DNA of 64,000 bases, from NCBI RefSeq assembly GCF_032854445.1, contig NC_088307.1, positions 21,946,001 to 22,010,000 on the forward strand. The letters are read 5' to 3'. A program made the translations under genes and the position numbers. Position 1 is the stretch's first letter. Every line of letters begins with the position of its first letter. The DNA comes from Liolophura sinensis (lineage: Eukaryota; Mollusca; Polyplacophora; Chitonida; Chitonidae). Under the pieces are notes generated by a model. The model searched no databases and was not told the DNA's origin. It saw nothing but the letters and a program-made list of their open reading frames with translations. Below, piece after piece: positions 35,401-48,545 of the stretch.

Positions 35401-35944
35401 TTAAAAAATGGGTGAAATTAATGGCTTTTTTTCTCTCGCTCTCTCTCTAGAAAGGAAATAAACGCTGGAAGTTGAGTCTTAGGGAGCTGAGAATGTCCTT
35501 TTCGTATGTCACTTTCTTCAAAAAGAAACTTTGTATGCAAAAATATTAGCCTTGAATCGAAAAACAAACTAAACCCAGCCAAATTTAGGCATTATACATT
35601 TAACACATTGCCTACACAACAAGCCAGGTGTATTTAGAAGCTAGAATTGGGAGAAATAAAAAATCATTTGTAAATGAAGGCAGAAAGATCATGGTTTATG
35701 GTGCATCAGTTGATATCTGGTGACATTTGGACTAACTGATTTGCCGCGCTACATGCGTTGGAATTGAGTGAAAGCTTTGCATATGTTGATGATATGTTTC
35801 CACTGAAACCGGCAAAAAAATCAACAATATTATACTCTGTTATTGTCCAAAATCAACGTTACGACAAGTGCAGGTGTCTGAGAAATCAGAACACTACTGA
35901 TAATTACATGTGGTGATATCTTTGTTATAAAGTATAATGTGGTA

Positions 35945-36045
35945 ATCCCCCGAGAGTTCCTCCACCCATAATGCTGAGCGTCATCGTGTAGGTAAAATAT
36001 TCTTGAGTTATGACAAAAAGCCGCAAAAATCAAATAAATCACTAA
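35945..36045 (+). mobile_element. SINE-1 fragment, diverged
   Basis: CCTCCACCCATAATGCTGAG through TATTCTTGAGTT and an AAATCAAATAAATC tail. Confidence 0.65.
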
Positions 36046-37744
36046 ACATAACTGCCTGGTTTGTCAGATTGGACAAACAACAACAAAGAGCTGCTGAGTT
36101 CAACTTCAGACATGGCACGTGGATCACAGGCCCAACTGCGACACATTTGCACACATGGATATACTTGAATTCATGACAACACATAATGGATGCTTTCTGT
36201 TCCAGAAAACCTCAGGGCAAGTCAACGAGTTCACCGAAAAATCGGATCAGAATATTATCCGGAAGACGTAATCCTCCAGACAACAAAATCCTCCGACATA
36301 TCACAAAGTCAGTGTGTTACTGTATATTATATTTACTGACATAAATTCTGAACTTGTTCGGAAATACGGAATCACTATTGTTTTCAGACACAAGTTCGTA
36401 CACGTGGGCTGTATCAAGCCACTTTAACCTCTCTTGTTCACAATCGCTACTCTATCTGACCCGAGTCAATCGGATTCCTTCAGGCTTCGGCTCCAGATGT
36501 CTTCAACAAAGATACGAATTACTGATCACAATGGAATGATGTCAGGTTTCAGGAATAGAGATAAAGGGCAAAGAGATTCGTTGTTTCTTCTTTCATCAAA
36601 ACGTGCTTAGGTGCGATTTGTTCGCCATTACAAGAATAGCGATTTGTTCACAAATCTTTCCTCAGCAAACAAAAACAAGAGACCCATGTGCGCGGTGAAA
36701 AGTTATTTGGAACATTCACCCAAACGGTCATTAAGATGATCTTTTGTTATTTACAGATGCAAACGCTTTCCTGGATTGATATTAACAATGTATGACAACC
36801 TGTATAAATGTATGACGGTGATTCCGAAATTGCCGTCCCTAGTATGAGGTATCTTACACACGTGTCTCCGTTTCACGTGGTATGTATCAAGATGCTGGCA
36901 GTTGAACCCAACAATGCTACGTTCTTTCCGAAGAATCAATACTCATCTCGTGAAAAAGAGGCAGTATGTATTGATACATTAATTCGCATCGGACGTAACT
37001 AAGCAGATATAATTTCGACAAAGTAAACCTTTTGCTTAAGATGTTTGCACAAAGTCGCGACTTTGTAAATAAAGTTTCAGCATCAGTAAAAAAATAAAAG
37101 AAAGCATCAGTTGGTCAAGGTTACTTTTCATATTTTGACATAAAAATTTAATCTTTTTTACGGAAGAAAATGAATAAGTACCTGTGACTTAACATCACTT
37201 TAGCACATCGCTTTAACCGAATAAGCACCTAATAAAAAGGGTTTCACAATGTTTTTCGTAACAATCTAAAAAGCAATTCACCAAATGCAACAACATATAT
37301 ACTATAATACCATGTACTGTTTGATATTTCAAAATTCTTGATTTTCTCTTCATATCATATTGAATAGTGTTCAAGTGTACATTTTTCTCCAATGTACTCT
37401 AAAACAGAGTAGGCCTAGCCAGTTCATGTTGTGACCCAACTGCCTGGATTCTCTGGGTGCAAACCCTCAAGCTAATGCGCCTAAATACCCAAGGAGTATA
37501 AGAGATACATGTATTATGACACCGAGTCTGCGCAATAAAGGTAATGTCTTGGGAGCTTTGGTTCAGACATGACTATTACATAGATATACACACTCTCTTT
37601 TCTCTATCGTTTTGTATAAAATGATCTCTCTATGTACAGAAAAACACGCATGCGGATATTTCGGTTGGCTGGGGGAGGGGGGAGAGGAACAAGTACCGGT
37701 ATTTAACATTATCATACTTGGACAATGTGGTTGAGAGTTCTTCT

Positions 37745-37985
37745 GGAATTTGCAGTTAATATCACTGAATTTTAATACCTATTTCTACTTAGGCCATGCT
37801 GCTAGGTGCGTGCAGTTTGGTGTTATTTATGTATTTACAGTTAGAACAGTTGGAATAAAATACTGAGTGAGGTAAATTAACAAGGCCGTTTTTCACCGGT
37901 TCCGCGTGACTATTTGTCACCTATCACGCTATGGTCGCTACTCTGGTTTTACTCTCTATGCTGTACGTCTTTAATTATACTACGC
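37745..37985 (-). repeat. R3, reverse copy
   Basis: TTGCAGTTAATATCACTGAA through ACTGAGTGAGGTAAATTAAC to CTCTATGCTGTACGTCTTTA. Confidence 0.85.
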
Positions 37986-38179
37986 CAACATAAAGACAAC
38001 CTGTCGTACTACATCATTGTGTTCCCTAGACCATGCCAACTATAAGGAAAAACTTAGCAACAGTATTGCTGTAATGCTGCCCAAGTGGCACAAAGCCGTA
38101 ATCATTCAGTATGTGAAAAACCGCGCGTTTTACCGCATTCAGAAAGAATCTAGAACTGTTTACCGTAAATGTAGAAAAG

Positions 38180-38320
38180 GCCTTTCAGCAACCTGCGGAT
38201 TGTCATGGGTTATCCCTGGGCTCTGGCCGGTTTACTCCCTCCATAATGCTGGCCGCCGTCGTATAAGTGAAGTATTCTTGAGTACGGCGTAAAACACCAA
38301 TTAAATAAATAAATGAATGT
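38180..38320 (+). mobile_element. SINE-1, 5'-truncated
   Basis: CAGCAACCTGCGGATTGTCA through the CCATAATGCTGGCCGCC segment to GTAAAACACCAATTAAATAA. Confidence 0.9.
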
Positions 38321-38504
38321 ACTAAACTAATTTCGTTGACAGATGCCCCATTCACTTCCTACATACAATTCCGTCTTCCGCCTACAAACAAAGCATCCGA
38401 CATTGTTAGTGTGAGTGATAAAAAGTAGCACTGTACCGAACACTTTGCGAGGTGCATATGTGACCTAAATGTAAAGACTTTAGAGGGCCTGTGTAGCAAG
38501 GTAC

Positions 38505-38755
38505 AAGATTTGAATATTGATTTCACTCAGTCGCTCAGAGCACACTTTCCAGTATCACTGAAAAAACTATTGACTGCTTCAATTTGCATGATTACGTCCT
38601 ATTTTCGTACTTTACATACTTTCTAAAGTTCTCTGGTGGTTTGTGTTATACGTCGTTTTGGGGAAATGGCCTAGCGATTATTGACCTGGAACGTCCTTAC
38701 TGGTGGACAGCTGGTGTACGAATGTCTGTTTTGACTCATAGATTAGTCTGCTCAT
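38505..38755 (-). repeat. R4 copy
   Basis: TATTGACTGCTTCAATTTGC, CTGGTGGTTTGTGTTATACG and TTGACCTGGAACGTCCTTAC match the copy at 46.4 kb. Confidence 0.75.
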
Positions 38756-39639
38756 AATTAAACCCTTTATGATTGGGAATAATCCTAGGCTATGTCACGA
38801 AAAAAAGTCGACAATGTTGCAATTATCACCGTTGGCACGAGAACCAGTGGAAGGTGCTTTCGGGAGCTGCGTCAGAGGCCTTCACTCGACTGCAGAACGT
38901 AACGAGATTATGTCAATTGGATAACCCGGAATACCCTTCGTGCCCTCACGGAATGCGCGCGGAGAGATGCGCTCCTAGTTCAATTAAATATAGATATTTG
39001 TGGAATTACAGTCGTGGGGTCGCCTTTAGTGTTTGGCTAGGCAGAGGTTTGGGGTCAGCCAAATCGGAAACCTGACGACTAGGGAAGAAAGGCATGACGC
39101 AAGACGCATCATTGGCAGAAATGCCGGGAAATGCCAGATTTCTCTGGGTTTAAGTAATTGGTATGTCCCCAAAGAGGTCGGTCGGTACAGATCAGCAAAA
39201 AGTGGGTCCATTTCTGAAAACAGATCCTTCCATTTTCAAACTGCGACGATGTAAAGTACACATGCAACTCCGACTAGGGTGATCTAAATTAGTTCTCGTT
39301 AGGATTAGATAATAAAAAAAACACGGTAATAGCTGAGTATGGCAAAAAACAAGGAAACAAATTCGTACTTTGTCAAATATATCAAAGATTGCCTTATTTA
39401 ATTAAAATGGGTCTATTTACTGAAGCGACGTTACATTTCATAGCAGGTGTGATTTGACCGGTAAGAATATCGTGGATAAAGTTTCTAGCATGAAATACAA
39501 TGGAAACTTCCATCGTAAAAGTGGAAGCAAATCGAGAACCTTCAGAAGATTCAACACTTTTCCGTAAACAAATGTACAGTAGAAATGTAAAAGTTTAACA
39601 GGAAATAAGTGATATTGTACAAGCAAAGCGTGTAAATTA

Positions 39640-39730
39640 CTATTAGAGGCCGTATTTCACCGTCTAAGTATTGCCAGCCAGAACACTGTAGTCGCTGTTC
39701 CTGTTTTCTCTCTACGCTGTGCGTCATATT
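39640..39730 (-). repeat. R3 fragment
   Basis: GAGGCCGTATTTCACC and CTCTCTACGCTGTGCGTC remain. Confidence 0.65.
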
Positions 39731-40499
39731 TTATCGCTATATGTTATGTTACAGGAAGCCGTAATTAGGAAAAGACGTCCTGCTGGAAGAGAAAGGATTT
39801 GATCGCAAGTGAAACCTTTGCTAGAGTGGAATAAAAGGTAGTGAGCCGTCCAGCGGAGGCTGGCCTGTTGTGACGTGAAACAAAGACAGGAAAACTCTGA
39901 GCCCAATTTCCTAAGGATTATAACGTGAATGTCCGGAAATGGGCTGGGGGGCTGGGGAGCGACGGACTCGCACGGCATATACTGTTCTCATCGTTCACAG
40001 GAGCTAGAGGTATGTAACTGACATGGTTAGCTTGCTAAGAGAGCAGGTACATTTCTCACCGCCAAACATGTTCTCTCGCCCGTTTGCCATTAAATCCCTG
40101 TGACCCAAACGCTTCGAAGCAGAAACCTCCGGGAAGACACAGGGGATTAGCACGTTACGTAATTCACATAACAAGTCAGGGCGCGGCCTGGAAATATCAT
40201 CACGGCTTCTTTAGAACGAAAAAGAAAAAAGAAAACAATTTGCTTTTCGGATGCTCCGACCGCCGATGACGGACGCTGCCCTTTTTTCTTGGTTTCGCGT
40301 AAGAAGAGGTTATATGGACTGTATACGCATGGTGTTGAATAAAATCGACACGCTGAACATATGAATAATTACTGTTAAAGTGCAACTAAGAAATACATTT
40401 TTGATTAACGACAATTCATAAACTAGCATAGTAAACACTTAGGATAATACAATTAAATTTACGCACCCAGAAGAATCTTTATGTTTTTCAGGCATCATT

Positions 40500-40625
40500 G
40501 AATAAGACTGCTTTCTCATTTTCTAAGATCTTTGGAGGTTTGTGTTAAACGCTGTTAAGCACAATTGACTTGAAACGCACAGTATGGTTGAATATTATTA
40601 TGCCAATGTCTGTTACGACACGCTG
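40500..40625 (-). repeat. R4 copy, partial
   Basis: CTTTGGAGGTTTGTGTTAAA, CAATTGACTTGAAACGCAC and GCCAATGTCTGTTACGACAC. Confidence 0.55.
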
Positions 40626-41330
40626 ATGCCAAAAAAAAAACCTGAAAGGCAAGTGACAATTTACCCTGTTATTAAGGGAAATGAACTCAGTATTTAATTT
40701 AGGCCAGGTTTGTCAATTGTTTTATATTACTAAGAGAATGGCACTATAATTTATGCTTTATTACAATAGTACTAATTTAAGAAAATACAAGCAAGAAGAG
40801 ACGTTGAGAAGTTACTATTGGATCTAAAAATCCCCTTCAAAATCTATTACTGAGCACATGCGTGTCATCTAGTGTATTTCATATTGTGATAAAAACGCAA
40901 GGCACCATCGTGGGAATAAAACTGACGTATCTTTGTTTGACTGCTCACGTATCCGATGTCATTTTGCAGAAGTTGACATTTGATTCAAGGTTGTGTATAT
41001 TCGGAAAATGTCAGATTACGCAAAATGAAAGTGCGCGAAGGTAGCGCTTTACCAAGGAAACGTTATTGCTTCCGCCTCATATTTTCACGTGAGACCGTTT
41101 ATCAATATCACCCTGGGTTCTGGCCTCCACGATTTTGCTCAGCTATCCCGCTGTCATATTTACAATATATACATATATACGGGTTGCGAAGCTTAAATCA
41201 ACAGGTACATCGATCACTCACGTGCAGGGTGTAAAGAAAACTACCTTCAAAAATGGCTTCCGTGTCACTGCATAGAGTAAAGTCAAGAAATTTATTTGTC
41301 CAAAAGACGGGAAAAGTAATTTTCCGTCGA

Positions 41331-41993
41331 TCAAATCCTTAAGCAAATGCATTTTGTGGCCGCCGAGAATTTCGCCTGTGCCGAATATGGGTCAGCCATT
41401 TTCAACCTGTTCCCATTTGAATATAGAGAGAGAGATACGGGGCAGCATTCTTGTCGAGCAGATCTTTGCATTTTAAGGCGCTCGGAATTTAATTCATAGC
41501 TCTTCCAAAAGGCCATTTCAGGCGGGACGTGGTTTGATTTGGGGGCAAAGCGAACAAGACGACTGAGGACTGTTGTTGCTATTTCTTTCTTTTTTGCCGT
41601 TCTAAGGGATTTACGAAGAAAATCTGCAAAGGATCTGGCGGCAAACGTCAAGGGCGGAGACTCACACATCGCCTTTTTTTCTGCGAACAGTTGCAACATT
41701 TGAAGATACCCAACACCTTTGTGCTTCCAGCAGAAGATGCCAGGCTTTTGGTTCAGATAAATGAACAGGAGTTTTGGGCTGAGCGCAGTTGTCTGATGCA
41801 GATGATTACGCCGCCTGATATCCGGCGGACGGCCTTCTGGGAGAATCGTAACAAAGTCCCAGTCTTTAAAATTCTCTGAAATCAGCAATGTCGTTTCAAC
41901 AGGACGACACCCTTCGGAAAGTGGGCATATTAACAGGATTTGGCAAAAGATTTGCAGAAAGCAGGCATGTGGCACATTGTGCAACCGAAGCAC
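41331..41993 (-). other. 220-codon open frame in a unique, GC-richer block
   Basis: This is the longest unexplained open frame outside repeats and the CBM14 exon. The translation shows no domain I recognise and has no ATG-anchored signal peptide. The block 41.3-41.95 kb lacks the SINE and R3 repeats that fill the neighbourhood and is richer in G and C. That fits either an unknown exon or a conserved non-coding element that happens to lack stops. Confidence 0.2.
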
Positions 41994-42202
41994 TAATCAC
42001 AAACATGTATTCCTCCGCATGTGCTCATAGCACATACGTGTAACATAAACGTATTCATCAGTGGTTTGCTAAACTCTTCCGGATATGTTCTGTGAATCCG
42101 TAAAATCCTATCACAGGCCACAAGATGACCACAGTATAAACAGCACAACCAGCACGGTGTCAACATTGTGACAGTTGGCAAACGAACACACATACATTTT
42201 AC

Positions 42203-42320
42203 CCTTCCCGATTTCCTCCCACCCTAATACTGGCCGCCGGCATATAAGCGAAATATCCTTGAGTACGGCCTAAATAAAACAACAATGAAATAAATAAACA
42301 AGTAAATAAATAAATAAATA
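42203..42320 (+). mobile_element. SINE-1, 5'-truncated
   Basis: Starts in TTTCCTCCCACCCTAATACT and runs to an expanded AAATAAATAAATAAAT tail. Confidence 0.85.
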
Positions 42321-43115
42321 ATACCATATTGGTTAAGCGTGATACCACTCTCATGTCAAATGCGATCACCTTGAAATGTCTTGTTTCTGCAGCATTTATT
42401 ACATTCGAAAGAATACTTGACTTATTTAATATTGATCATCATCAAAACCATCGACGTGGAGGAAACGCAACGTGACAAAAAAACATCGTTACTCGGAAAA
42501 GAGGAGAGATAGGAATTGCGTTTGCTGGGTGCAGAAATCAGAAAAATTTCTTAAACGCGAACACGGGAACGTTGAAAAAATCGAAGTTTTCACAACGCAA
42601 GGTCGTGTAAATCAACACACTTGCTGCATGGGCTGTAAAAGTGTTGACCGTGTTCTTGAAAATCTCGACTTTGACGTGGTCGGAAAGAGGATGATCCGTA
42701 GGCTGTGCTTCTGTAGATTGAAGCGAGTAAGTGACTGTCCTATCCAACTGTCAACAATGGCCCATAGACCATACAACATTCTAATCGTCATCCACACAAC
42801 AAGAGGTTCCCCGAGCAGAAGCCGAGCTGTTTATTCCTCACCTAGGTGCTAAAACTGACTATGAAATTATATTTACTGATCCCAAGCAGTGGCGGCTGGG
42901 TTGACATTTCCTAGATGAACTCTATTGCTAAATGTGAATTGGGATTTTAAAAGGGTTACCGAACCACTGACCTTTATCGGAAAACCATGGCCACAAATCC
43001 GAAGCCAAGTGGTTGGGACTACAAAACAAATGATCTTATCCAACACACCAAGTTTAGGAAACACATATAAACCATGTAGATAAGAGATAATCAATGGTAT
43101 ACGGGCCTAAACGGA

Positions 43116-43622
43116 TTGTCTTCAGAGTGCATTTGTACGCAGACAATCAATGACTACCAATGCAACAACAACAACACTGGCCAACATCCAAATCATATGG
43201 CTTTCCGGTTTGTTGACTCCAACCATTATTTGGTGTTGGCAAAGATACCGACGGCTTATTACGGACGTACAAGTGGCAAATTTGTCAGCACAAAAATGAA
43301 GGTTTCTGGAGCAAATGTATGGGAAAGCCCTCAGTGTGAGAAGGTGCAAAGGATACCCATTTGTCGTCTCTGCCAAATCCGCCACAAGAAACTTTATTTC
43401 AAAGCGAATGCTGGAGTAAATGTTAAAACATGTGCAAGTGAGATTCTTAGAGGGGTAGTCAAGCATCACTGGCTTTTAAAAGGACAACGTTACCAGGCAC
43501 TAAGTGGTTCTCTTCAGCCAGCTTTGCTATTCATATATACTGATGACCAAAAGAAACTGTACAAATGCCATTTTAACATTTTTCATTTGGGCACGCATGC
43601 GTCTTTTTGTGACTGTTCATGA
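43116..43622 (+). other. 168-codon open frame, coding status uncertain
   Basis: An open frame without an ATG at its left end begins next to a TCTTCAG acceptor-like sequence. It encodes a cysteine-containing product (for example CICTQ near the start and ICRLCQIRHKK in the middle). No known domain is recognised, there is no repeat overlap, and the base composition is close to its surroundings. It may be a decayed exon or chance; it is listed because it is long for this AT-rich DNA. Confidence 0.2.
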
Positions 43623-43774
43623 AAATGTTTCTCCTATCATGGAGTCTCACCTAGTTCACACCACCCTAAAACATCACTCTCTTGAATACATATCTTTTTC
43701 ATATGCAACATGTGGTTGCTTTTGTTAGGTCCTCTCTCAAAGCCTTGGTAAAGTGTCTGGACCTCGGTATACAG

Positions 43775-44005
43775 ATATAAACTAAGACACCCATGCAGTT
43801 GGTGTGAGTTCAAGTCCAGCTTATGCAGGCTTCCTCTCCGGCCGTACGTGGGAAGGTCTATCAGCAACCTGCGGATGGTCGTGGGTTTCCCCCGGGCTCT
43901 GCCCGGTTTCCTCCCACCATAATGCTGGTCGCCGTCGCGTAAGTGAAATATTCTTGAGTACGGCGTAAAACATTAATCAAATAAATAAATAAATATAAAT
44001 TAAGA
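43775..44005 (+). mobile_element. SINE-1, 5'-truncated, near-exact target-site duplication
   Basis: The body at 43788-43992 starts within the head just before the B box (GAGTTCAAGTCC) and is otherwise close to the family consensus. Flanks ATATAAACTAAGA at 43775-43787 and ATATAAATTAAGA at 43993-44005 differ by one base. Confidence 0.9.
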
Positions 44006-44419
44006 ATGGATTTACATAATATCAGAAATACATCAGTACAGAGAAGTTTGTCACTTCGTTGTATGGTAATTCGCTTGTCTGTACTCCATGTGGTCTGATA
44101 GGTCACTGGAGCGACGTTACTAAAAATACATAAGGCGATACTGAGAAATAATTTGTAGTCATGCCACGATTTGCACGCACTGTCAGTTTTTGGCAGAATG
44201 CAACGTGACGCTTTTGTCAGTAAATAGAAATGTCATATCGGCTATAGCTCTGTCGCGATTCAATGTGGAGTGAGAGTTCCTAGATGGGGGATAATATAAA
44301 GAGATCATGGCACACTTCTCTCTATTGGTGTACGTCTGATAATATATCTGTACAACAGAATGAAGTTCATGTGTACTAAAGCATGCGCGTTTACTATACA
44401 CAGAACAGTTTTACTAGAT

Positions 44420-44575
44420 GATAAATGTGTTCTATACATAACGTAGGTGTACTGTAAAGTACACCTGTACTACACACTGCATGAGTACTGCATAAATTGC
44501 GTGCACTGCATACTAGATCTGTACCACATACTGCAAGCGTGTTATGCAATACATCTGTACTATATATGCCAACTG
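44420..44575. repeat. degenerate tandem tract
   Basis: Recurring GTACTGC, CATACTGCA and CACCTGTACTAC blocks of about 30-40 bases, heavily diverged. Confidence 0.5.
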
Positions 44576-44577
44576 GT

Positions 44578-44710
44578 CTGGCAGCAACCTGCGGATGGTA
44601 GTGGGTAGTCCCCGGGTTCTGCCCGCTTTCTTTCCAGCAGCATACCGGCCAACGTCGCATACGCGAAATATTCTTGAATACGGCGTAAAACATCAATCAA
44701 ATAAAAATAT
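44578..44710 (+). mobile_element. SINE-1, 5'-truncated, diverged
   Basis: GCAGCAACCTGCGGATGGTA to GCGTAAAACATCAATCAAAT. It follows a degenerate tandem tract at 44.42-44.57 kb. Confidence 0.85.
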
Positions 44711-45964
44711 ATATAGGCCAACTGTGTGGTGCATTGTGAAATTGTACGAGAAGATGGAAGTATACCACATTACACTTCCTCTCAACATAATGGCTTTACG
44801 TTTTTACTGAATAATGCAGGCATCCTACATAACAAAGTCCATTGAGCAAGAAAACTCCTCAAATATAGGAAAGGGGTGAAACAACACAAATAAACCCTTA
44901 AGTGCCCATCATGTATTTGATGCATCTCACCTTAAAACGTTCGTCTGTAGAAGGTCAGGACACCAAGTTTCAAATCTCAGCAACAATTGTCCACGCGGGA
45001 TGGAGTGAAATCACCAGGGAAAAAACTTGTTACTTACACAATCTTTACTGACACAATATGCACGAAGGCTCAGTGTTGTATGACAAGCAAAAAAAAGTAT
45101 GAGACTATGAGATAAAAAAGTTCTGATATATTTTAAATTTTTCAGTTTATAACAATAATACACCATCTTATATGCCTGGTGGTAAAACTTATGACATAAG
45201 ATGTATATGGTTTCAAAGCTGTCAGACAAACGATGCCAAGACTTCTAGAGATAGATGTTATATACGCCAGAATGAATTTTCTACATACATAGAAAATTCC
45301 CACAACATCAAACCCCTTTTCCGGCTCAGAAAGCAATAACTCACACCAGTGTCTGTTGGATCCCAAAAACATTTCATTGTCGAGCTATCCCTGAGCATAT
45401 ATTGTATAAAAGCTTCATCTGCTCTGCACATCATTTATGACGCTCGGAAAAGATTCTATAGAATGTCCAAAAAAAGTTTTCTGCTGTTCACTACACCCAG
45501 GCTTTACTCCGCTGTTATCTGACATTGGACGTGGAGCTAGGATCAATGGTTGAACATAAAGTTATCAGCAGCGTAATCGGCGAGAACAAATCACAAATGG
45601 TTCTTGCACATCAGGAAGAGACAAGTCTAAATCTCAGGGACAAGTGTATTCAACTAAGGATGTGAGCTGATACGATCAGAGCTGATACTGCATATCTGTG
45701 CAGTGGATTTGATGAGCGAGTATTAGTGTTGTATTTGCTCATCGCAGCACAGCGACGTCCAGCCTTATTCGGCTTTTCCGGTAGAGCTTTATTAAGGAAG
45801 ATATATATCCCTATTAAAACAAAGAGCGCCAGGCCTTTTATGTTCCAGAAACAGGTTAGTTTTCCTAGATACAGAAACCCATTGCTGTACGTTAAAAGAT
45901 GTTCCCGTCGTCTTTGCGTGTGTCGAAATCGGAAACAATATTGGAAAGAGAAATTATACTATAT

Positions 45965-46140
45965 TTATTTTTTTACTCATTTATTTATTTATTTATTGAA
46001 TGATTGTTGCATGCCGCCATATTCCAGAAGTCTTTTTTATTTATTTTAAGAATCATTTTCATTGTTGGAGTGAAAAGATTGGCTGGCGTAAACCACCAAC
46101 CTTAGGCAAGTTACTGACGAACTTTACCCATATGTGACAC
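45965..46140 (-). mobile_element. SINE-1b fragment, diverged
   Basis: TTTATTTATTTATTTATTG, then GGCGTAAACCACCAACCTTA and GCAAGTTACTGACGAAC. Confidence 0.5.
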
Positions 46141-46394
46141 ACATGTAAAGATATTCTTACCACAATGGAAATAATCTTCCATGGAAGGTTTACCGCCAAA
46201 CGGTTTCACAGAATTTCCAAAATCTCTGGAGATGATTGTGTGTAATTCCGCTTAAGCCGAGGCTAGGGGCCGTATCTTCATCGTATTGCATTAGATCGTC
46301 ACGTTGGATATATGAACAGTTGCAATCAAAGCGCAACTGAGATACATATTTTGTTATCAACAACTGATATTCTAGCACAGTGTGTGAATACTGA

Positions 46395-46600
46395 TTTCAC
46401 TCAGTGGCCTACAAAGTAAATTTTTTGCCATATCACTGAACACTGTTGACTGCTTCTCTTTGCATGGTTCTTTTATATACTTAGTTCTTTGGTGGTTTAT
46501 GTTACACGCAGTTTTGGGAATTGACCATGCGATTATTGACCCGGAACGTCCTTACTGGTTCACGGCTGGTACACGAATGTCTGCTTCGATGCATACTCTA
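46395..46600 (-). repeat. R4 interspersed unit, best copy
   Basis: Hallmarks: TTGACTGCTTCTCTTTGCAT, CTTTGGTGGTTTATGTTACA, ATTATTGACCCGGAACGTCC and GTACACGAATGTCTGCTT. No coding signal. Related units lie near 38.5, 40.5, 14.8, 17.8, 10.9, 13.3 and 6.0 kb. Confidence 0.75.
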
Positions 46601-48224
46601 CCGCTTATTTTCACCAATGCCCCACAATCAGTGAAAGCGGGAAAGTCCACAAATGGCCGTGCCCAAGCCGTGTTTTCATCAGTTATAGGTCACTGGGTTA
46701 GATACCTATATCCAGATTAAACTAGATAACTGGGATAAAGACGCAGGCTTGAATGTAGCCAAGGCCTAGTAACACAAAACAATTAATCATTGTCTAAGTT
46801 GATGTAACCACCATAGGGAAACATGTTAAAGAATTATGTTGCCATTGTAGTGACAGTCAACGTAGGCTACAGCTGGTTTGTTGGACATGCCCAGGATAAC
46901 GGAGAGATCTAAGACTAAATTTTGACATTGTGTTAACCTTAGTACAATGTATTGCGCTGAAACTTTGACTACGTCATGGATGTTTATTTTGGAGTTGTTG
47001 TAAACGTTCATGACAAATTGAAAGTTGACATCTAAGTTCAAATATATGCTCAGGAATAAAAGAAAAGTTCCGAAAATTTTATTTACAAAGTTTTGTGAAC
47101 ATGGTTAAAGGACATAAAACTTGCTTCCACTCTAGTTTTCATCATTGTCAAGGATTTACCGATGATTCTGTATGTGTTTAATTAATAGAATGCTCTGGCG
47201 TGAATGAACCTTACATTCATGACCATTTTCATAAACTCTAAACTATTTACAGGCTACATCTGTGTCTGTTGCGAGACAATGTATGTACTATAACTAGCCG
47301 TCAACTGTTTAAAAAAAATGCTTGTGACTGTCGATTTGTGCACGTGTTTTTGAGAACTGTCGACAGCTTCTTCTTTTCATGAATGCATCCTAATAGGTCG
47401 AAGGCTGGTGTACATGGACAAATGTCTGTTTTGGTGCGCAGTTTTGAACACCGTGCTTTAAAACACCATGGAATTGAATGAAACATAACAACTCGATGTG
47501 AAGGTGATTTGCATTTTTCAATGTGACCAATTTTAAAACGCGGTAGAAAACTTTTTTGCTTACAAAATGTGTCGAGGCACCAGAAACTTGTTCTAATCAA
47601 TGAACAGGTGTTTGTATGCAGAAACGGTGAGGTTGTTCATTAAGAGGTGCCCTATCCAATATGTTAATTAACTTGATCCACCATAACTACGTAGATACTT
47701 TGATTATATGGGGTACAACGTGTTACCCGATCAGATTCTTCAGTTGGCCATGAGGTGTTAAGCAATCAACAACTTACAGAGTCATAGCTTAAAAAATAAC
47801 GTTTCAAAGCAAAGCAATACTTTTCATTATTGTCAAATGTTCATGTATGAACATTTGGCATTTTTCGATTCACTGTTGCTCTTCGTTCACGTTCTGTTGC
47901 CCCCTGGATACACAGAGCAGGGAACTGTCTGTTTCCACATAGCCACTATCTGGGCACAGGCCGTGTTGACACTTAGCAAAGATTGGAGGGTTTTCGTCCT
48001 GCTCTGTATAATGCCAACTGCGAACTTTTATACTCAAAAGATCGGCGATCCCTTTAATAGTGTATAGCAATCTGGACACATGGCAACAGTTTTGTTGTAC
48101 ATTTTACCAGTTGTTTTGAAGAGTGTAAGTACATAGAGTAGTGAAAAATAAATATATTCCCCTCAAAAACATACATTGCTTTAAACATAAGTTCAAGTTT
48201 CGAATGTTGCAGAGATCAAAGATG

Positions 48225-48545
48225 TTAGATATAAAAGGGAATCGCATGGAGAGTAAAATCAGAGCAGCATCGGAGGCAGTGATAGTTTGCAAGCGGTCAC
48301 ACTTAAGCGGAGAAACATGTCCTTTTGATGCCTGTTTACCTCAGATGGCCTTTTATTCTAACTGTTCACTTAAATGCTTAACAAGTAGCAAATTACACTC
48401 CCCCTGGCATCATGGCTTAAGCGGAATTAGGTGTAAGAATATGTAGTGATGTTAATTGCAATTTATTATACGTCACTGGTCTAGAAATACTGAAAATACT
48501 CTGTTGTCATCACATTTAATAAAGAATCACTTGAAAACAACGGAA
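48225..48545 (+). repeat. R3, near full length
   Basis: AGAGTAAAATCAGAGCAGC, AAATTACACTCCCCCTGGC, TATACGTCACTGGTCTAGAA and CTCTGTTGTCATCACATTTA. Confidence 0.85.

Noticed and set aside
42472-42852. 126-codon Cys/Arg-containing plus-strand frame
   Set aside because: It starts at a non-ATG codon, has no recognised zinc-finger spacing, and an equally open minus frame overlaps it.
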